Assembly (NCBI RefSeq): GCF_019903425.1
Contig: NZ_JACHUZ010000011.1
Location: 208,589 to 272,588, forward strand
DNA from: Vreelandella halophila
GTDB taxonomy: Bacteria > Pseudomonadota > Gammaproteobacteria > Pseudomonadales > Oleiphilaceae
Reading direction: 5' to 3'
DNA length: 64,000 nt
A program made the translations under genes and the position numbers. Shown one piece after another: positions 1 through 7,348 of the stretch. The number at the start of each line of letters is the position of its first letter. Positions within the stretch are counted from its first letter, which is position 1. The notes under the pieces were generated by a model, which was not told the origin of the DNA, did no database searches, and saw nothing but the letters and a program-made list of their open reading frames with translations.

Positions 1-1
1 C

Positions 2-376
2 GTGACAGTCAGCCGGGAATCGGATCAGTCAAACAGTGAGCGACGTGATGGCGTGAATGTGCCCAGGAAAGACAAAGAGCCGGAGCCGCTGGATTACTTC
101 GATCGGATGGCGGACAAGTACCGGCTGCGCCTGTCCGGTGTGGTTGAAAGCGATGACAAGTTAGTCGGCCGAGTGCAGGCGCTGGATGGGTCCTACCGGG
201 TCCAGGAGCAGTTCCGATTAACCGCGATTGAGGCGCTGGGGTGGTCCGTTGAGCGCACGGGTTACGGCCTGAAAGTCGAAAAGACGGATGATCAGCGCAC
301 GGTGTCACACGTGGTGCGGCCCTGGCCTGTTGAGCCGTTCGGATCGGTACCGGACAGCACCAGTGCGAATCTGTGA
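2..376 (+). CDS. Possible C-terminal part of a Zot-like filamentous-phage assembly protein (partial)
   Basis: The frame is open from the first bases of the window, so this is probably the 3' end of a longer gene; the GTG at position 2 is not a convincing start. The visible 124 residues begin with a charged linker (Ser/Arg/Lys/Glu/Pro-rich) and then a compact block, DYFDRMADKYRLRLSGVV to about residue 65, followed by a LGWSVERTGYGLKVEK segment near 80-93. That pattern resembles the C-terminal extracytoplasmic domain of Zot/pI morphogenesis ATPases of inoviruses, which extrude phage DNA through the envelope. The ATPase domain would be upstream and is not seen. The gene sits 9 nt ahead of a small membrane protein and shortly before a phage-type Rep and integrase, the position pI/Zot usually has. 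It could also be an unrelated small element protein. The Zot assignment is inference from pattern and context. Confidence 0.4.
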   Translation: MTVSRESDQSNSERRDGVNVPRKDKEPEPLDYFDRMADKYRLRLSGVVESDDKLVGRVQALDGSYRVQEQFRLTAIEALGWSVERTGYGLKVEKTDDQRTVSHVVRPWPVEPFGSVPDSTSANL

Positions 377-385
377 GGTGGGCTG

Positions 386-934
386 ATGCGCAACGCTACG
401 CTTGATGCAGCCAGGGCCGCTGGGATCGCGCTGATGATCCTGGATCACGTCGCAGTGGTGTACGAGTGGCCGCCGATTGTCCGGGACATCACACGCCTGG
501 CGATGCCGCTGTTCATGGTCACGTCCGGGTATCTGTTCACGGGCAAGCTTGGAAAGCGGTACTGGGATGTATGGACAACAGCGGCGATGACCTGGCCGAT
601 GGTCGTCATCCTGGAACTGGCGCTGGTGCATGTACTGATCGTTTATGCCCTGGTGCTGCCACTGCTCAGGGCCTCCCCCGGAGCGCTGCTTACCCTGGCC
701 TGTGTCGGCCTGCTGCAGACCTACAACTGGCCGATTCCCTGGAACGGCTACCAGCCCGGCTATCTGCTCGCGTTCCTGGTCCTGGGCCAATTCGCACGCC
801 AGGCCGGCATCCAGATCCAACACCGCGACTGGCCCCAGTGGCTGACCTGGCCGGGGCGGTATCCACTGACGGCGTATGGGGTTCACTTGGTGGCTCTGGT
901 GGGCCTTACACAGATGCCCTGGAAGCCGGGTTAG
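386..934 (+). CDS. Small TraX/acyltransferase-3-like integral membrane protein
   Basis: This 182-residue protein is almost entirely hydrophobic, with about five to six predicted membrane segments. It starts with the pattern ARAAGIALMILDHVAVVY (about residues 9-26), then RLAMPLFMVTSGYLF (about 37-51), and ends with a short Tyr/His-containing helix, YPLTAYGVHLVALVGL. The early Asp-His pair and the R..MPLF motif are typical of TraX, the F-pilin N-terminal acetylase, and of the wider acyltransferase-3 superfamily. It is shorter than E. coli TraX (about 248 residues). A good ribosome site (GAGGTGG) stands 5 nt before the ATG. It lies between a Zot-like fragment and the replication initiator of an integrated phage-like element. 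Acetylation of pilin or coat protein is a guess from family and context; the family assignment is moderately sure. Confidence 0.55.
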   Translation: MRNATLDAARAAGIALMILDHVAVVYEWPPIVRDITRLAMPLFMVTSGYLFTGKLGKRYWDVWTTAAMTWPMVVILELALVHVLIVYALVLPLLRASPGALLTLACVGLLQTYNWPIPWNGYQPGYLLAFLVLGQFARQAGIQIQHRDWPQWLTWPGRYPLTAYGVHLVALVGLTQMPWKPG

Positions 935-943
935 GGAATCAGT

Positions 944-1001
944 GCGCCGGTCGGCATCCCCTTGCGGACCTGCCGGACCGCTAGGGGATGCCGACCGGCG
1001 C
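944..1001. repeat. Long perfect inverted repeat in phage intergenic region
   Basis: The 19-base arms 944-962 and 983-1001 are exact reverse complements, separated by 20 bases that can fold further (964-967 pairs with 978-981). It lies between the upstream membrane gene and the rep gene. In filamentous phages the intergenic region at this place carries a packaging-signal hairpin and replication origins. There is no T-run on either side, so it does not look like an ordinary terminator. Role as packaging signal or origin is inferred. Confidence 0.75.
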
Positions 1002-1002
1002 G

Positions 1003-1055
1003 AGACGTCCCTGTAACACGTCTTTAAGGAATCCATTAAAACGCCCAAAAGGCGT
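1003..1055. repeat. Two further small hairpins upstream of rep
   Basis: The first hairpin has 6-bp arms AGACGT at 1003-1008 and ACGTCT at 1018-1023 around a 9-base loop. The second has 5-bp arms ACGCC at 1041-1045 and GGCGT at 1051-1055 around CAAAA. They follow directly on the long inverted repeat and end 25 bases before rep. A row of hairpins ahead of the initiator gene is what filamentous phages use for plus- and minus-strand origins. The nick site cannot be named from sequence alone. Confidence 0.5.
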
Positions 1056-1080
1056 CATTAACCGATAGTGAGGTGAGAGG

Positions 1081-2322
1081 ATGAAGAACGCACCGCAGCA
1101 TTGGGTATCACTGGATAGCATGATGCAGGAGTCCGATGAAGGTCGGCTGTTTGTGGATCCAGGGAATGCAACGGTTCGGGATATGTCCGATGTTCGGATC
1201 TTGTCCTTTCGTCCGGACACGGTGCGCCAGCTCTATCGGGGCAAGTTGAAGGCGGATGTTCTGGACCTGTTCCATGAACCAGGACTGGTGACGTTCATGG
1301 GCAAGCGTTGGCATGCAGGCCGGATCAGCCGGGATTCCGGATACCAGTACAAGCTCCAGAACGCGGACCTGGGCATTCTGCTGTTGATCAAGTCGTTCCA
1401 CGCGAATAAGGAAACGGAAGGGAATCACCTCAAGATCGAGCTTTCGCCCCAGTTCCTGCACTCGTATTCCGAACAGGAGGTGCAGCAGCGCATAGATGAA
1501 CTGGCGCAGGGGGTTCTGGAGAACTGGTGTCATGGCGGCTGTGCGGTCCATATAGCGGCGGACGTTCAGGGCTGGGAGCCGCCGAGCGATTTTGAAGCCA
1601 GGCTTCACTGTCGCTCCAAGAAGGTGCGCACGTATAACGGCCTGGATGAATGGGACATAGACAGTCACGCGGTCCGTTACGGCCGGGGGGAATCCTTCCT
1701 TTTTGGAGCACCGAACCAGACCCAGTTGGCGGTCTACAACAAGACGGACGAGGCCAGGGCAGGGGATAAGCTGGATTACTGGCGCAACGTCTGGAATCAG
1801 TCCGGTGAGTATGACCCGGAAGAAGCGGTGTATCGGATCGAGATCCGTTATCACCATAACGTGGTGAATCAGTTCGCCAGGGCAACGGTGGACCATGAGA
1901 CCGGGGAGCTGTTTGATCTGACCAGCTATGAGGGCCTGTATCCGCACCTGACGGGCCTGTGGGGCTATGGTTTCCGGTCGTTCCGGTATCTGGCGCGTCC
2001 TGGTTGGTTTGATCCGTTCTGGACGATTCTGACGCGGCTCAGGATGCCTGAGCATTCGGACACGGTGGAATATCGGCGCGGGTACAAGTCGGCGGACGGG
2101 TTCAGTGGCAAGAACATAGAATTGCTCCTGGGGAACTTCGTCAGCTGCTGTGCCCGTTGGAATCTGAGCAAGAACAAGAGCTGGCAGGCCCTCCAGGATA
2201 TGCCGTTCTTCGATATGATCCGGGAGCACTACGCTAACAAGGGTAAGGGTGAGCGTGAGCTAAGGAACCATATGCGAAAGCTCCTTGAGGAGCGATGGGT
2301 ACGGTACGGGCGCGCTGTATGA
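1081..2322 (+). CDS. Phage/plasmid replication initiation protein, Rep_trans (RstA/pII-like) type
   Basis: The 413-residue protein matches the layout of rolling-circle initiators of the Rep_trans family found in inoviruses. The diagnostic stretch is LAVYNKTDEARAGD (about residues 218-231), a few residues further YWRNVW, then VYRIEIRYH, with the conserved Tyr, Lys and Glu/Arg residues of the family. Such proteins nick the double-stranded origin through a tyrosine and start rolling-circle synthesis; the origin is probably in the hairpin-rich 944-1055 region just upstream. The ATG follows a GAGG ribosome site. Its stop overlaps the start of the integrase as ATGA, so the two are translationally coupled. 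The N-terminal 90 residues are not recognised. Family assignment is fairly sure; that it belongs to a filamentous phage rather than a rolling-circle plasmid rests on the neighbours. Confidence 0.7.
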   Translation: MKNAPQHWVSLDSMMQESDEGRLFVDPGNATVRDMSDVRILSFRPDTVRQLYRGKLKADVLDLFHEPGLVTFMGKRWHAGRISRDSGYQYKLQNADLGILLLIKSFHANKETEGNHLKIELSPQFLHSYSEQEVQQRIDELAQGVLENWCHGGCAVHIAADVQGWEPPSDFEARLHCRSKKVRTYNGLDEWDIDSHAVRYGRGESFLFGAPNQTQLAVYNKTDEARAGDKLDYWRNVWNQSGEYDPEEAVYRIEIRYHHNVVNQFARATVDHETGELFDLTSYEGLYPHLTGLWGYGFRSFRYLARPGWFDPFWTILTRLRMPEHSDTVEYRRGYKSADGFSGKNIELLLGNFVSCCARWNLSKNKSWQALQDMPFFDMIREHYANKGKGERELRNHMRKLLEERWVRYGRAV

Positions 2323-3401
2323 TCAAGAAGTATGAAAACGGCTGGATGGTGGATTTCTACCCGGAAGGCAAATTCGGCCCACGGGTGAGAAAGCGGGGAT
2401 TCCGGACCAGGATTGACGCGCTTAACTATGAGCGGAACTACTTCAATCAGCCCACGGCCCCAAAGCGTCGGCTCCTGGATCTCGTGCGGCTGTGGTACGA
2501 CTTGCATGGTAATGGCCTCAAGGATCACCAGGACCGGTTCTCCAAGACCATGGCGATCGCGCAGCGCCTGGGGAATCCGCGGGTGAAGGATTTCAAGACG
2601 TCGGATTGGGCTGAGTACCGGACCAGGCGTCTGGAAGCAGTGAAGCCAGCGACCGTGAATCATGAGCAGCGGTACCTGTCGGCGGTGTTCTCCGAGATGC
2701 GCCGCCTTGGCTACTGTGACCATAACCCGCTGGCCGATGTCCGTCAGATCCAGGTGGACGAAACCGAATTGACCTTCCTTAGCTTGGCGCAGTGCCAGCA
2801 GCTGCTCCAGGAGTGCCAGCGTAGCAGGAACACTCATGCTTACCCGGTCGCGGTGATCTGCCTGGCGACGGGTGCCCGTTGGGGCGAAGCTGAGGCGCTG
2901 ACGCATTCCAGGTGGCTACCGGGCAAGGTCGTGTTCAGCGGGACGAAGAACGGCAAGACCAGGACGGTTCCGATTGATCCGGATCTACAGGCGCAGTTGA
3001 CCAGGATGGCGTTCCCTGGAACTGGGAGGATGTGGGATTCGTGCCGTGCGGCATTCCGGAAGGCTTACGAGCGGTGTGGTTTCAATACGCCAAAGCAGCT
3101 CACGCACATTCTGCGCCATACCTTCGCCAGTCACTACATGATGGCCGGGGGTGACCTGCTGTCGCTACAGCGGATCCTGGGGCATTCGAACATCCAGATG
3201 ACTATGCGCTACGCGCACCTGTCGCCGGATTACCTGGAATCAGCGGTGCGGCTGTCGCCGTTGGCCCAGATGGGCGAGAGTAGTCAAAAGGTAGTCAAGG
3301 AAGGGGGCGAGGGTCAGGGCGAAGCCCGTAACCCTCTGAATACTGGTAGCAAGGGGCGGATTCGAACCGCCGACCCCGGCATTATGAGTGCCGTGCTCTA
3401 A
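2319..3401 (+). CDS. Tyrosine recombinase/integrase of the element
   Basis: This is a P2-type phage integrase of about 360 residues. It has an N-terminal arm-binding part, a SAM-like core-binding domain and a catalytic domain with all expected residues: Arg in ATGARWGEAE, Lys in GTKNGKTRTVPI, the H..R box in HILRHTFASHYM, His in ILGHSN, and the nucleophilic Tyr in MTMRYAHLSP. I chose the ATG at 2319 because it overlaps the rep stop codon as ATGA; an in-frame ATG at 2295 lies inside rep. The last 19 codons run antisense through the 3' part of the tRNA-Met gene, so the final residues (SKGRIRTADPGIM...) come from tRNA sequence and have no domain meaning. It should catalyse site-specific integration and, with an excisionase not seen here, excision at that tRNA. 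Confidence 0.92.
   Translation: MIKKYENGWMVDFYPEGKFGPRVRKRGFRTRIDALNYERNYFNQPTAPKRRLLDLVRLWYDLHGNGLKDHQDRFSKTMAIAQRLGNPRVKDFKTSDWAEYRTRRLEAVKPATVNHEQRYLSAVFSEMRRLGYCDHNPLADVRQIQVDETELTFLSLAQCQQLLQECQRSRNTHAYPVAVICLATGARWGEAEALTHSRWLPGKVVFSGTKNGKTRTVPIDPDLQAQLTRMAFPGTGRMWDSCRAAFRKAYERCGFNTPKQLTHILRHTFASHYMMAGGDLLSLQRILGHSNIQMTMRYAHLSPDYLESAVRLSPLAQMGESSQKVVKEGGEGQGEARNPLNTGSKGRIRTADPGIMSAVL
3344..3401. other. Probable attachment site (attR-type) in the 3' part of tRNA-Met
   Basis: The integrase gene ends inside the tRNA gene, and the tRNA 3' end faces the element, the usual geometry for integration into a tRNA 3' end. The core cannot be delimited because the partner copy at the other end lies outside the window; no second copy of the tRNA 3' sequence was seen in 1-3343. 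The span given is the overlap of integrase and tRNA. Confidence 0.5.
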
Positions 3402-3420
3402 CCAACTGAGCTACCTTGCC
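3344..3420 (-). tRNA. tRNA-Met (CAT), elongator type
   Basis: Read on the minus strand the 77 bases fold into a full cloverleaf: acceptor GGCAAGG with CCTTGCT (one G-T pair at the end), D arm GCTC/GAGC, anticodon stem CGGCA/TGCCG with loop CTCATAA, variable loop GGGTC, T arm GGCGG/CCGCC with TTCGAAT, and an encoded CCA. Anticodon is CAT. The D-loop, anticodon loop and variable loop resemble E. coli elongator tRNA-Met rather than initiator or lysidine-modified tRNA-Ile2, although the last cannot be fully excluded. An integrase gene overlaps its 3' half in antisense. Confidence 0.95.
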
Positions 3421-3431
3421 GCAAACCCATG

Positions 3432-3502
3432 CAACGCCTGACCTTCGGCGTTGAGGCGCGTATTCTCTGGATTTTTCCCCGGGGTGTCAAGACACCCCGG
3501 GG
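3432..3502. repeat. Hairpin and near-perfect palindrome between tRNA-Met and the alanine transporter gene
   Basis: There are two structures. Arms CAACGCC at 3432-3438 and GGCGTTG at 3447-3453 form a 7-bp stem. Further on, 3477-3488 and 3491-3502 are exact 12-bp complements separated only by AA. The strong palindrome lies just downstream of the transporter gene on the minus strand. It is followed in that direction by A residues rather than T residues, so it is not a standard intrinsic terminator. It may still end transcription or protect the transcript 3' end. The tRNA-Met promoter must also lie within this short gap. Confidence 0.5.
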
Positions 3503-3522
3503 ACTGCGGCCGGAACGGCCGA

Positions 3523-4878
3523 TCAGCCTGAGTGCCCCTCAGCACCCTCTTTGGCGAAGTGCTCCTTGGTAATAGCGAACACCGTGCCGGAGAGGGCGAG
3601 CAGTGCGATCAGGTTGGGGATGGCCATCAGGGCGTTGAGCACGTCCGCGATCAGCCAGATCAGTTCCAGGTTGGCGACTGCGCCCACGACAAGAAGGACA
3701 ACCCACAGGTAGCGGTAGGGCATGATGACCTTCACGCCGAACAGGAACTCCGCGCTGCGCTCACCGTAGTAGCTCCAGGCGACGATGGTGGTGAAGGCGA
3801 AGAAGATCATGCCGAAGGTGACCACCCAGTTACCGCCAGGGATGCCCTGGTTGAATGCCATGGAGGTGAGGGCCGCGCCGGACTCGCCAGTCTCCCATGC
3901 CCCGGTCAGCACAATCACCAGGGCCGTCATGGTGCACACCACGATGGTGTCGATGAAGGTCCCCATCATGCCCACTGTGCCCTGGCGTACCGGGCTGTTG
4001 GTCTGTGCCGCCGCGTGCGCGATGGGCGCTGAGCCCAGGCCGGCCTCGTTGGAAAAGACGCCGCGTGCCACACCGAACCGGATCGCCGCCCATACAGCAG
4101 CTCCGGCAAAGCCGCCCGTGGCTGCCGTTCCGGTGAAAGCCCCGGTGACAATGTTCGCGAGCGCGCCGGGTACCTCGGGAAGGTTCCAGAGGATGACGGC
4201 GAGTGCGCCGAGGATGTAGATCACGGCCATCAGCGGAACCACCTTCTCGGTGAGCTGGGCGATGCGGCGGATCCCGCCGATGATCACCAAGAATACCAGC
4301 ACGGCCAGTACGACACCGGTTACCCAGGCGGGCACTGAGAGGTTGGTCTCCACGACGTCCGCCACGGCGTTGGCCTGGACTGTATTACCGATCCCGAAAG
4401 CCGCCACCATGGCAAAGAATGCGAACAGGATCCCCAGCCAGTGCCAGTGGGCACCCAGGCCGTTCTTGATGTAGTACATGGGCCCGCCGACATAGCGTCC
4501 GTCCTCATCAACTTCGCGGTACTTCACGGCGAGGACGGCCTCCGCGTACTTGGTGGCCATGCCCACCAGTGCTGTCATCCACATCCAGAACACGGCGCCC
4601 GGCCCACCCAGTGCAATGGCCGTGGCCACGCCGCCGATATTGCCGGTACCGATGGTTGCGGAAAGGCTTGTGGAAAGGGCCTGGAAGGGCGTGATCTCGC
4701 CCTCATCCTTGGATTGACGGCCCAGGAGTATCTGCCGGAAGCCGTAACCGATCCGGCGTATGGGCATGCCGCGCAGCCCCAGCGTGAGGTAAAGGCCGGT
4801 GCCAAGCAGCAAAGCCAGCATCGCGGGTCCCCAGACGACGCTGCTGATGCTGCTCAGGATGTTCATTACTGTTTCCAT
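3523..4878 (-). CDS. Alanine/glycine:cation symporter, AGCS family
   Basis: This 451-residue, highly hydrophobic protein has about ten to eleven membrane helices and the sodium:alanine symporter signature near residues 93-120 (PGAVFWMWMTALVGMATKYAE). Early GTGLYLTLGLRGMP and TIGTGNIGGVATAIALGGPG stretches are also typical. It would import alanine or glycine together with Na+ across the inner membrane. It lies 41 nt downstream of alanine dehydrogenase on the same strand, so the two likely form an operon for alanine uptake and use. Length is normal and the start at METVMN is well placed. Substrate (alanine rather than glycine or glutamine) is inferred from the partner gene. Confidence 0.92.
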   Translation of the reverse strand: METVMNILSSISSVVWGPAMLALLLGTGLYLTLGLRGMPIRRIGYGFRQILLGRQSKDEGEITPFQALSTSLSATIGTGNIGGVATAIALGGPGAVFWMWMTALVGMATKYAEAVLAVKYREVDEDGRYVGGPMYYIKNGLGAHWHWLGILFAFFAMVAAFGIGNTVQANAVADVVETNLSVPAWVTGVVLAVLVFLVIIGGIRRIAQLTEKVVPLMAVIYILGALAVILWNLPEVPGALANIVTGAFTGTAATGGFAGAAVWAAIRFGVARGVFSNEAGLGSAPIAHAAAQTNSPVRQGTVGMMGTFIDTIVVCTMTALVIVLTGAWETGESGAALTSMAFNQGIPGGNWVVTFGMIFFAFTTIVAWSYYGERSAEFLFGVKVIMPYRYLWVVLLVVGAVANLELIWLIADVLNALMAIPNLIALLALSGTVFAITKEHFAKEGAEGHSG

Positions 4879-4919
4879 GTAATCCTCCAGCTTCTGGTGC
4901 TTCTGTGGGAATGACGGCC

Positions 4920-6035
4920 TCAGCCGAGCATTTCTTCAGGGGAGGTGGCGTTCCGCCCCTGGCTTTGCGCCACCGGTACGCAGGTCAGTGCGCCATTCGC
5001 TATGTTCAGGCCATTGCGCAGGTTGGGATCCGCCCGCAAGGCTTCGCGCCACCCCAGATCCGCAAGGCGAAGGACATGCGGCAGTGTGGCGTTGGTCAGA
5101 GCAAACGCGGAGGTCCTGGGAACGGCACCTGGCATGTTGGCCACGCAGTAGTGAACGACGCCGTCCACCAGGTAGGTGGGGTCAGCATGGGTCGTGGGCT
5201 GACTGGTCTCGAAGCAGCCGCCCTGGTCGATGGCAACATCCACTAACACCGCACCGCTGTGCATACGACTCACCATATCCCTGGTAACAAGCTTGGGAGC
5301 GCCGGCTCCACTGACAAGGACAGCGCCGATCACCAGGTCACTGTCCAGAACAGCGCCCTCAAGACCGGTCCCTGTAGCATAGAGCGTTTTCAGGGCAGGG
5401 CCAAATTGATGGGACAGGCGCTCGAGAACCTCCGGACTGCGATCCAGGACCGTGACGTCCGCGCCCATACCGAGCGCGATCTGGATGGCATTCTGCCCCA
5501 CCACGCCACCTCCAATAACGGTTACCCGAGCGGGCATTACACCGGGCACACCTCCCATAAGCAGGCCACGGCCACCGAATACACTCTCCAGAGCCTGTGC
5601 CCCGGCCTGGACGGACAGCCTGCCGGCTACCTGGGACATTGGGCGCAGAAGTGGCAGGCGCCCATGGTCATCCGTGACTGTTTCATAGGCGATACAGGTG
5701 GCGCCGGAATTCATGAGGGATTCGGTCAGCGCCCGGTCCGGTGCCAAATGGAGATAGGTGAACAGTATGTGCTGTGGCCCCAGCAGCTCACATTCACTGG
5801 GTTGGGGCTCTTTGACCTTAACGATGAGTTCCGCCGTGCTGAATACTGCCTCAGCATGGGGCAGGATATGAGCGCCTGCCTGCTGGTAGTGCTCGTCGCT
5901 GGCGCCAATACCCTGCCCGGCGCCGGTCTCCACGTACACGTGATGCCCGTGCGCTGCCAGTTCCCCTACGGCTTCTGGCGTCAGCCCAACCCGAAACTCC
6001 TGGCTCTTGATTTCCCTGGGAACCCCAATATACAT
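4920..6035 (-). CDS. ald: Alanine dehydrogenase
   Basis: This enzyme reversibly deaminates L-alanine to pyruvate and ammonia with NAD+. The 371-residue length is normal. The N-terminal substrate domain begins MYIGVPREIKSQEFRVGLTP; the catalytic Lys75 and His96 positions known from the family are present in VKVKEP and TYLHLA. The NAD-binding Rossmann motif VIGGGVVGQNAIQ follows near residue 175. The C-terminal lobe has the usual VDVAIDQGGCFETSQPTTH block. It heads a two-gene unit with the AGCS transporter. An inverted repeat 38 bases upstream may be its operator. In halophiles the pair would feed alanine into pyruvate and nitrogen metabolism; the direction of the reaction in the cell is not visible from sequence. 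Confidence 0.96.
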   Translation of the reverse strand: MYIGVPREIKSQEFRVGLTPEAVGELAAHGHHVYVETGAGQGIGASDEHYQQAGAHILPHAEAVFSTAELIVKVKEPQPSECELLGPQHILFTYLHLAPDRALTESLMNSGATCIAYETVTDDHGRLPLLRPMSQVAGRLSVQAGAQALESVFGGRGLLMGGVPGVMPARVTVIGGGVVGQNAIQIALGMGADVTVLDRSPEVLERLSHQFGPALKTLYATGTGLEGAVLDSDLVIGAVLVSGAGAPKLVTRDMVSRMHSGAVLVDVAIDQGGCFETSQPTTHADPTYLVDGVVHYCVANMPGAVPRTSAFALTNATLPHVLRLADLGWREALRADPNLRNGLNIANGALTCVPVAQSQGRNATSPEEMLG

Positions 6036-6072
6036 GTTGTCGCCCTCGGTTCTCTGGCATGGGAGCCTTCAT

Positions 6073-6092
6073 GCTAATGCGTTTGCATAAGC
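6073..6092. promoter_or_regulatory. Inverted repeat upstream of ald, candidate operator
   Basis: Arms GCTAATGC (6073-6080) and GCATAAGC (6085-6092) are complementary except for one position, with GTTT between. The site lies in the 183-bp gap upstream of ald (minus strand), near a TATAAG hexamer at 6115-6120 that could serve as -10. Lrp/AsnC-family regulators often control alanine dehydrogenase genes through such sites; no regulator gene is next to it here. Confidence 0.35.
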
Positions 6093-6145
6093 AATGTCTC
6101 TGCCAAAAAACAAGCTTATAGCGGAGGGGAATGCAAGGAGTGCTG

Positions 6146-6210
6146 AAAAAAAGGAACCGGCGGGGGTTGCCGGTACCGGGTCTGGCAACGGGGGTGATGC
6201 CAGACCCGGT
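6146..6210 (-). terminator. Intrinsic terminator downstream of ychF
   Basis: On the minus strand two hairpins follow the ychF stop. The first is a 13-bp stem with arms 6198-6210 and 6175-6187. The second has a 6-bp stem with arms 6169-6174 and 6156-6161, then a T-run opposite the seven A residues at 6146-6152. The second with its T-tract is a standard Rho-independent terminator ending the ychF transcript before ald. Confidence 0.75.
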
Positions 6211-6218
6211 GGGCAGAT

Positions 6219-7310
6219 CTAGACGTTGAAGCGGAAGTGGATCACGTCGCCGTCCTGGACGATGTATTCCTTGCCTTCCAATCGCCACTTGCCGGCTTCC
6301 TTGGCGCCGTGCTCGCCGTTGTAGGCGATGAAGTCCTCGTAGCTGACCACCTCGGCCCGGATGAAACCGCGCTCGAAGTCCGTGTGGATCACCCCGGCCG
6401 CCTGGGGAGCGGTGGAGCCTTTGGGGAAGGTCCAGGCGCGGACTTCCTTTGGACCGGCGGTGAAGTAGGTCTCCAGCCCGAGGAGGTTGTAACCGGCGCG
6501 AATCACGCGGTCCAGGCCCGCTTCCTCCATGCCCATCTCGGCGAGGAATTCGGTTTTCTCCTCGTCCTCGAGCTCGGCGATCTCGGATTCGATTTTGTTG
6601 CAGATCGCAACCACGCCGGCGCCCTCGCGTTCGGCAATGGCATTGACGGCGTCCAGGTGCGGGTTGTTCTGGAAGCCGTCCTCGTTGACGTTGGCGATGT
6701 AGACCGTGGGCTTGGCCGTGAGCAGGTGCAGCTCGCGAATCAGGGCGTGATCGTCCTCGGACAGCTCCATGGAGCGTACCGGGTCACCCTGGTCGAGCAC
6801 CGGCTTGATGCGCTCGAACAGTTCCAGTTGGGCCTTGGCGGTCTTGTCGCCACCCTTGGCGGCGCGCTCGGTCTTCTTGGTGGTGTTCTCGATGGTGGCC
6901 AGGTCCGCCAGCGCCAGCTCGGTGTTGATCACCTCGATGTCCGTGGCCGGGTCGATGCTGTTGGAGACGTGCATGATGTCCTCGTCCTCAAAGCACCGAA
7001 CCACATGGGCAATGGCTTCCGTCTCGCGGATGTTGGCCAGGAACTGGTTGCCCAGGCCTTCGCCCTTGGAGGCGCCGGAGACCAGGCCTGCGATATCGAC
7101 GAATTCCATGGTGGTGGGAATGGTCTTTTCCGGCTTGACGATCTCCGCGATGCGATAGAGGCGCGGGTCGGGTACGGAAACCACGCCGGCGTTGGGCTCG
7201 ATGGTGCAGAACGGGAAGTTCTCCGCGTCGATGCCCGCGCTGGTGAGTGCGTTGAAAAGCGTGGACTTACCCACGTTGGGCAGTCCGACGATGCCGCATT
7301 TGAATCCCAT
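6219..7310 (-). CDS. ychF: Redox-regulated ribosome-associated ATPase YchF/OLA1
   Basis: YchF is an Obg-family P-loop protein that prefers ATP over GTP and binds ribosomes, with a role in translation under oxidative stress. The 363-residue protein has the G1 motif GLPNVGKST at residues 9-17 and the switch segment [21 protein letters not shown] coiled-coil insertion and a C-terminal TGS domain follow ([20 protein letters not shown]...). The G4 region reads YIANVNEDG rather than a GTP-type NKxD, as expected for this ATPase. It is the last gene of the lolB-ispE-tRNA-prs-rplY-pth-ychF block and is followed by an intrinsic terminator. pth-ychF adjacency is common in gammaproteobacteria. Confidence 0.97.
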   Translation of the reverse strand: MGFKCGIVGLPNVGKSTLFNALTSAGIDAENFPFCTIEPNAGVVSVPDPRLYRIAEIVKPEKTIPTTMEFVDIAGLVSGASKGEGLGNQFLANIRETEAIAHVVRCFEDEDIMHVSNSIDPATDIEVINTELALADLATIENTTKKTERAAKGGDKTAKAQLELFERIKPVLDQGDPVRSMELSEDDHALIRELHLLTAKPTVYIANVNEDGFQNNPHLDAVNAIAEREGAGVVAICNKIESEIAELEDEEKTEFLAEMGMEEAGLDRVIRAGYNLLGLETYFTAGPKEVRAWTFPKGSTAPQAAGVIHTDFERGFIRAEVVSYEDFIAYNGEHGAKEAGKWRLEGKEYIVQDGDVIHFRFNV

Positions 7311-7348
7311 AGCCTGTGATCCCTAACGGAGTTCGTGATGAATGATGG

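Noticed and set aside
3344..3401. Integrase C-terminal residues as a separate conserved motif
   Set aside because: They are translated antisense from tRNA-Met and recur in databases only because tRNA genes are conserved.
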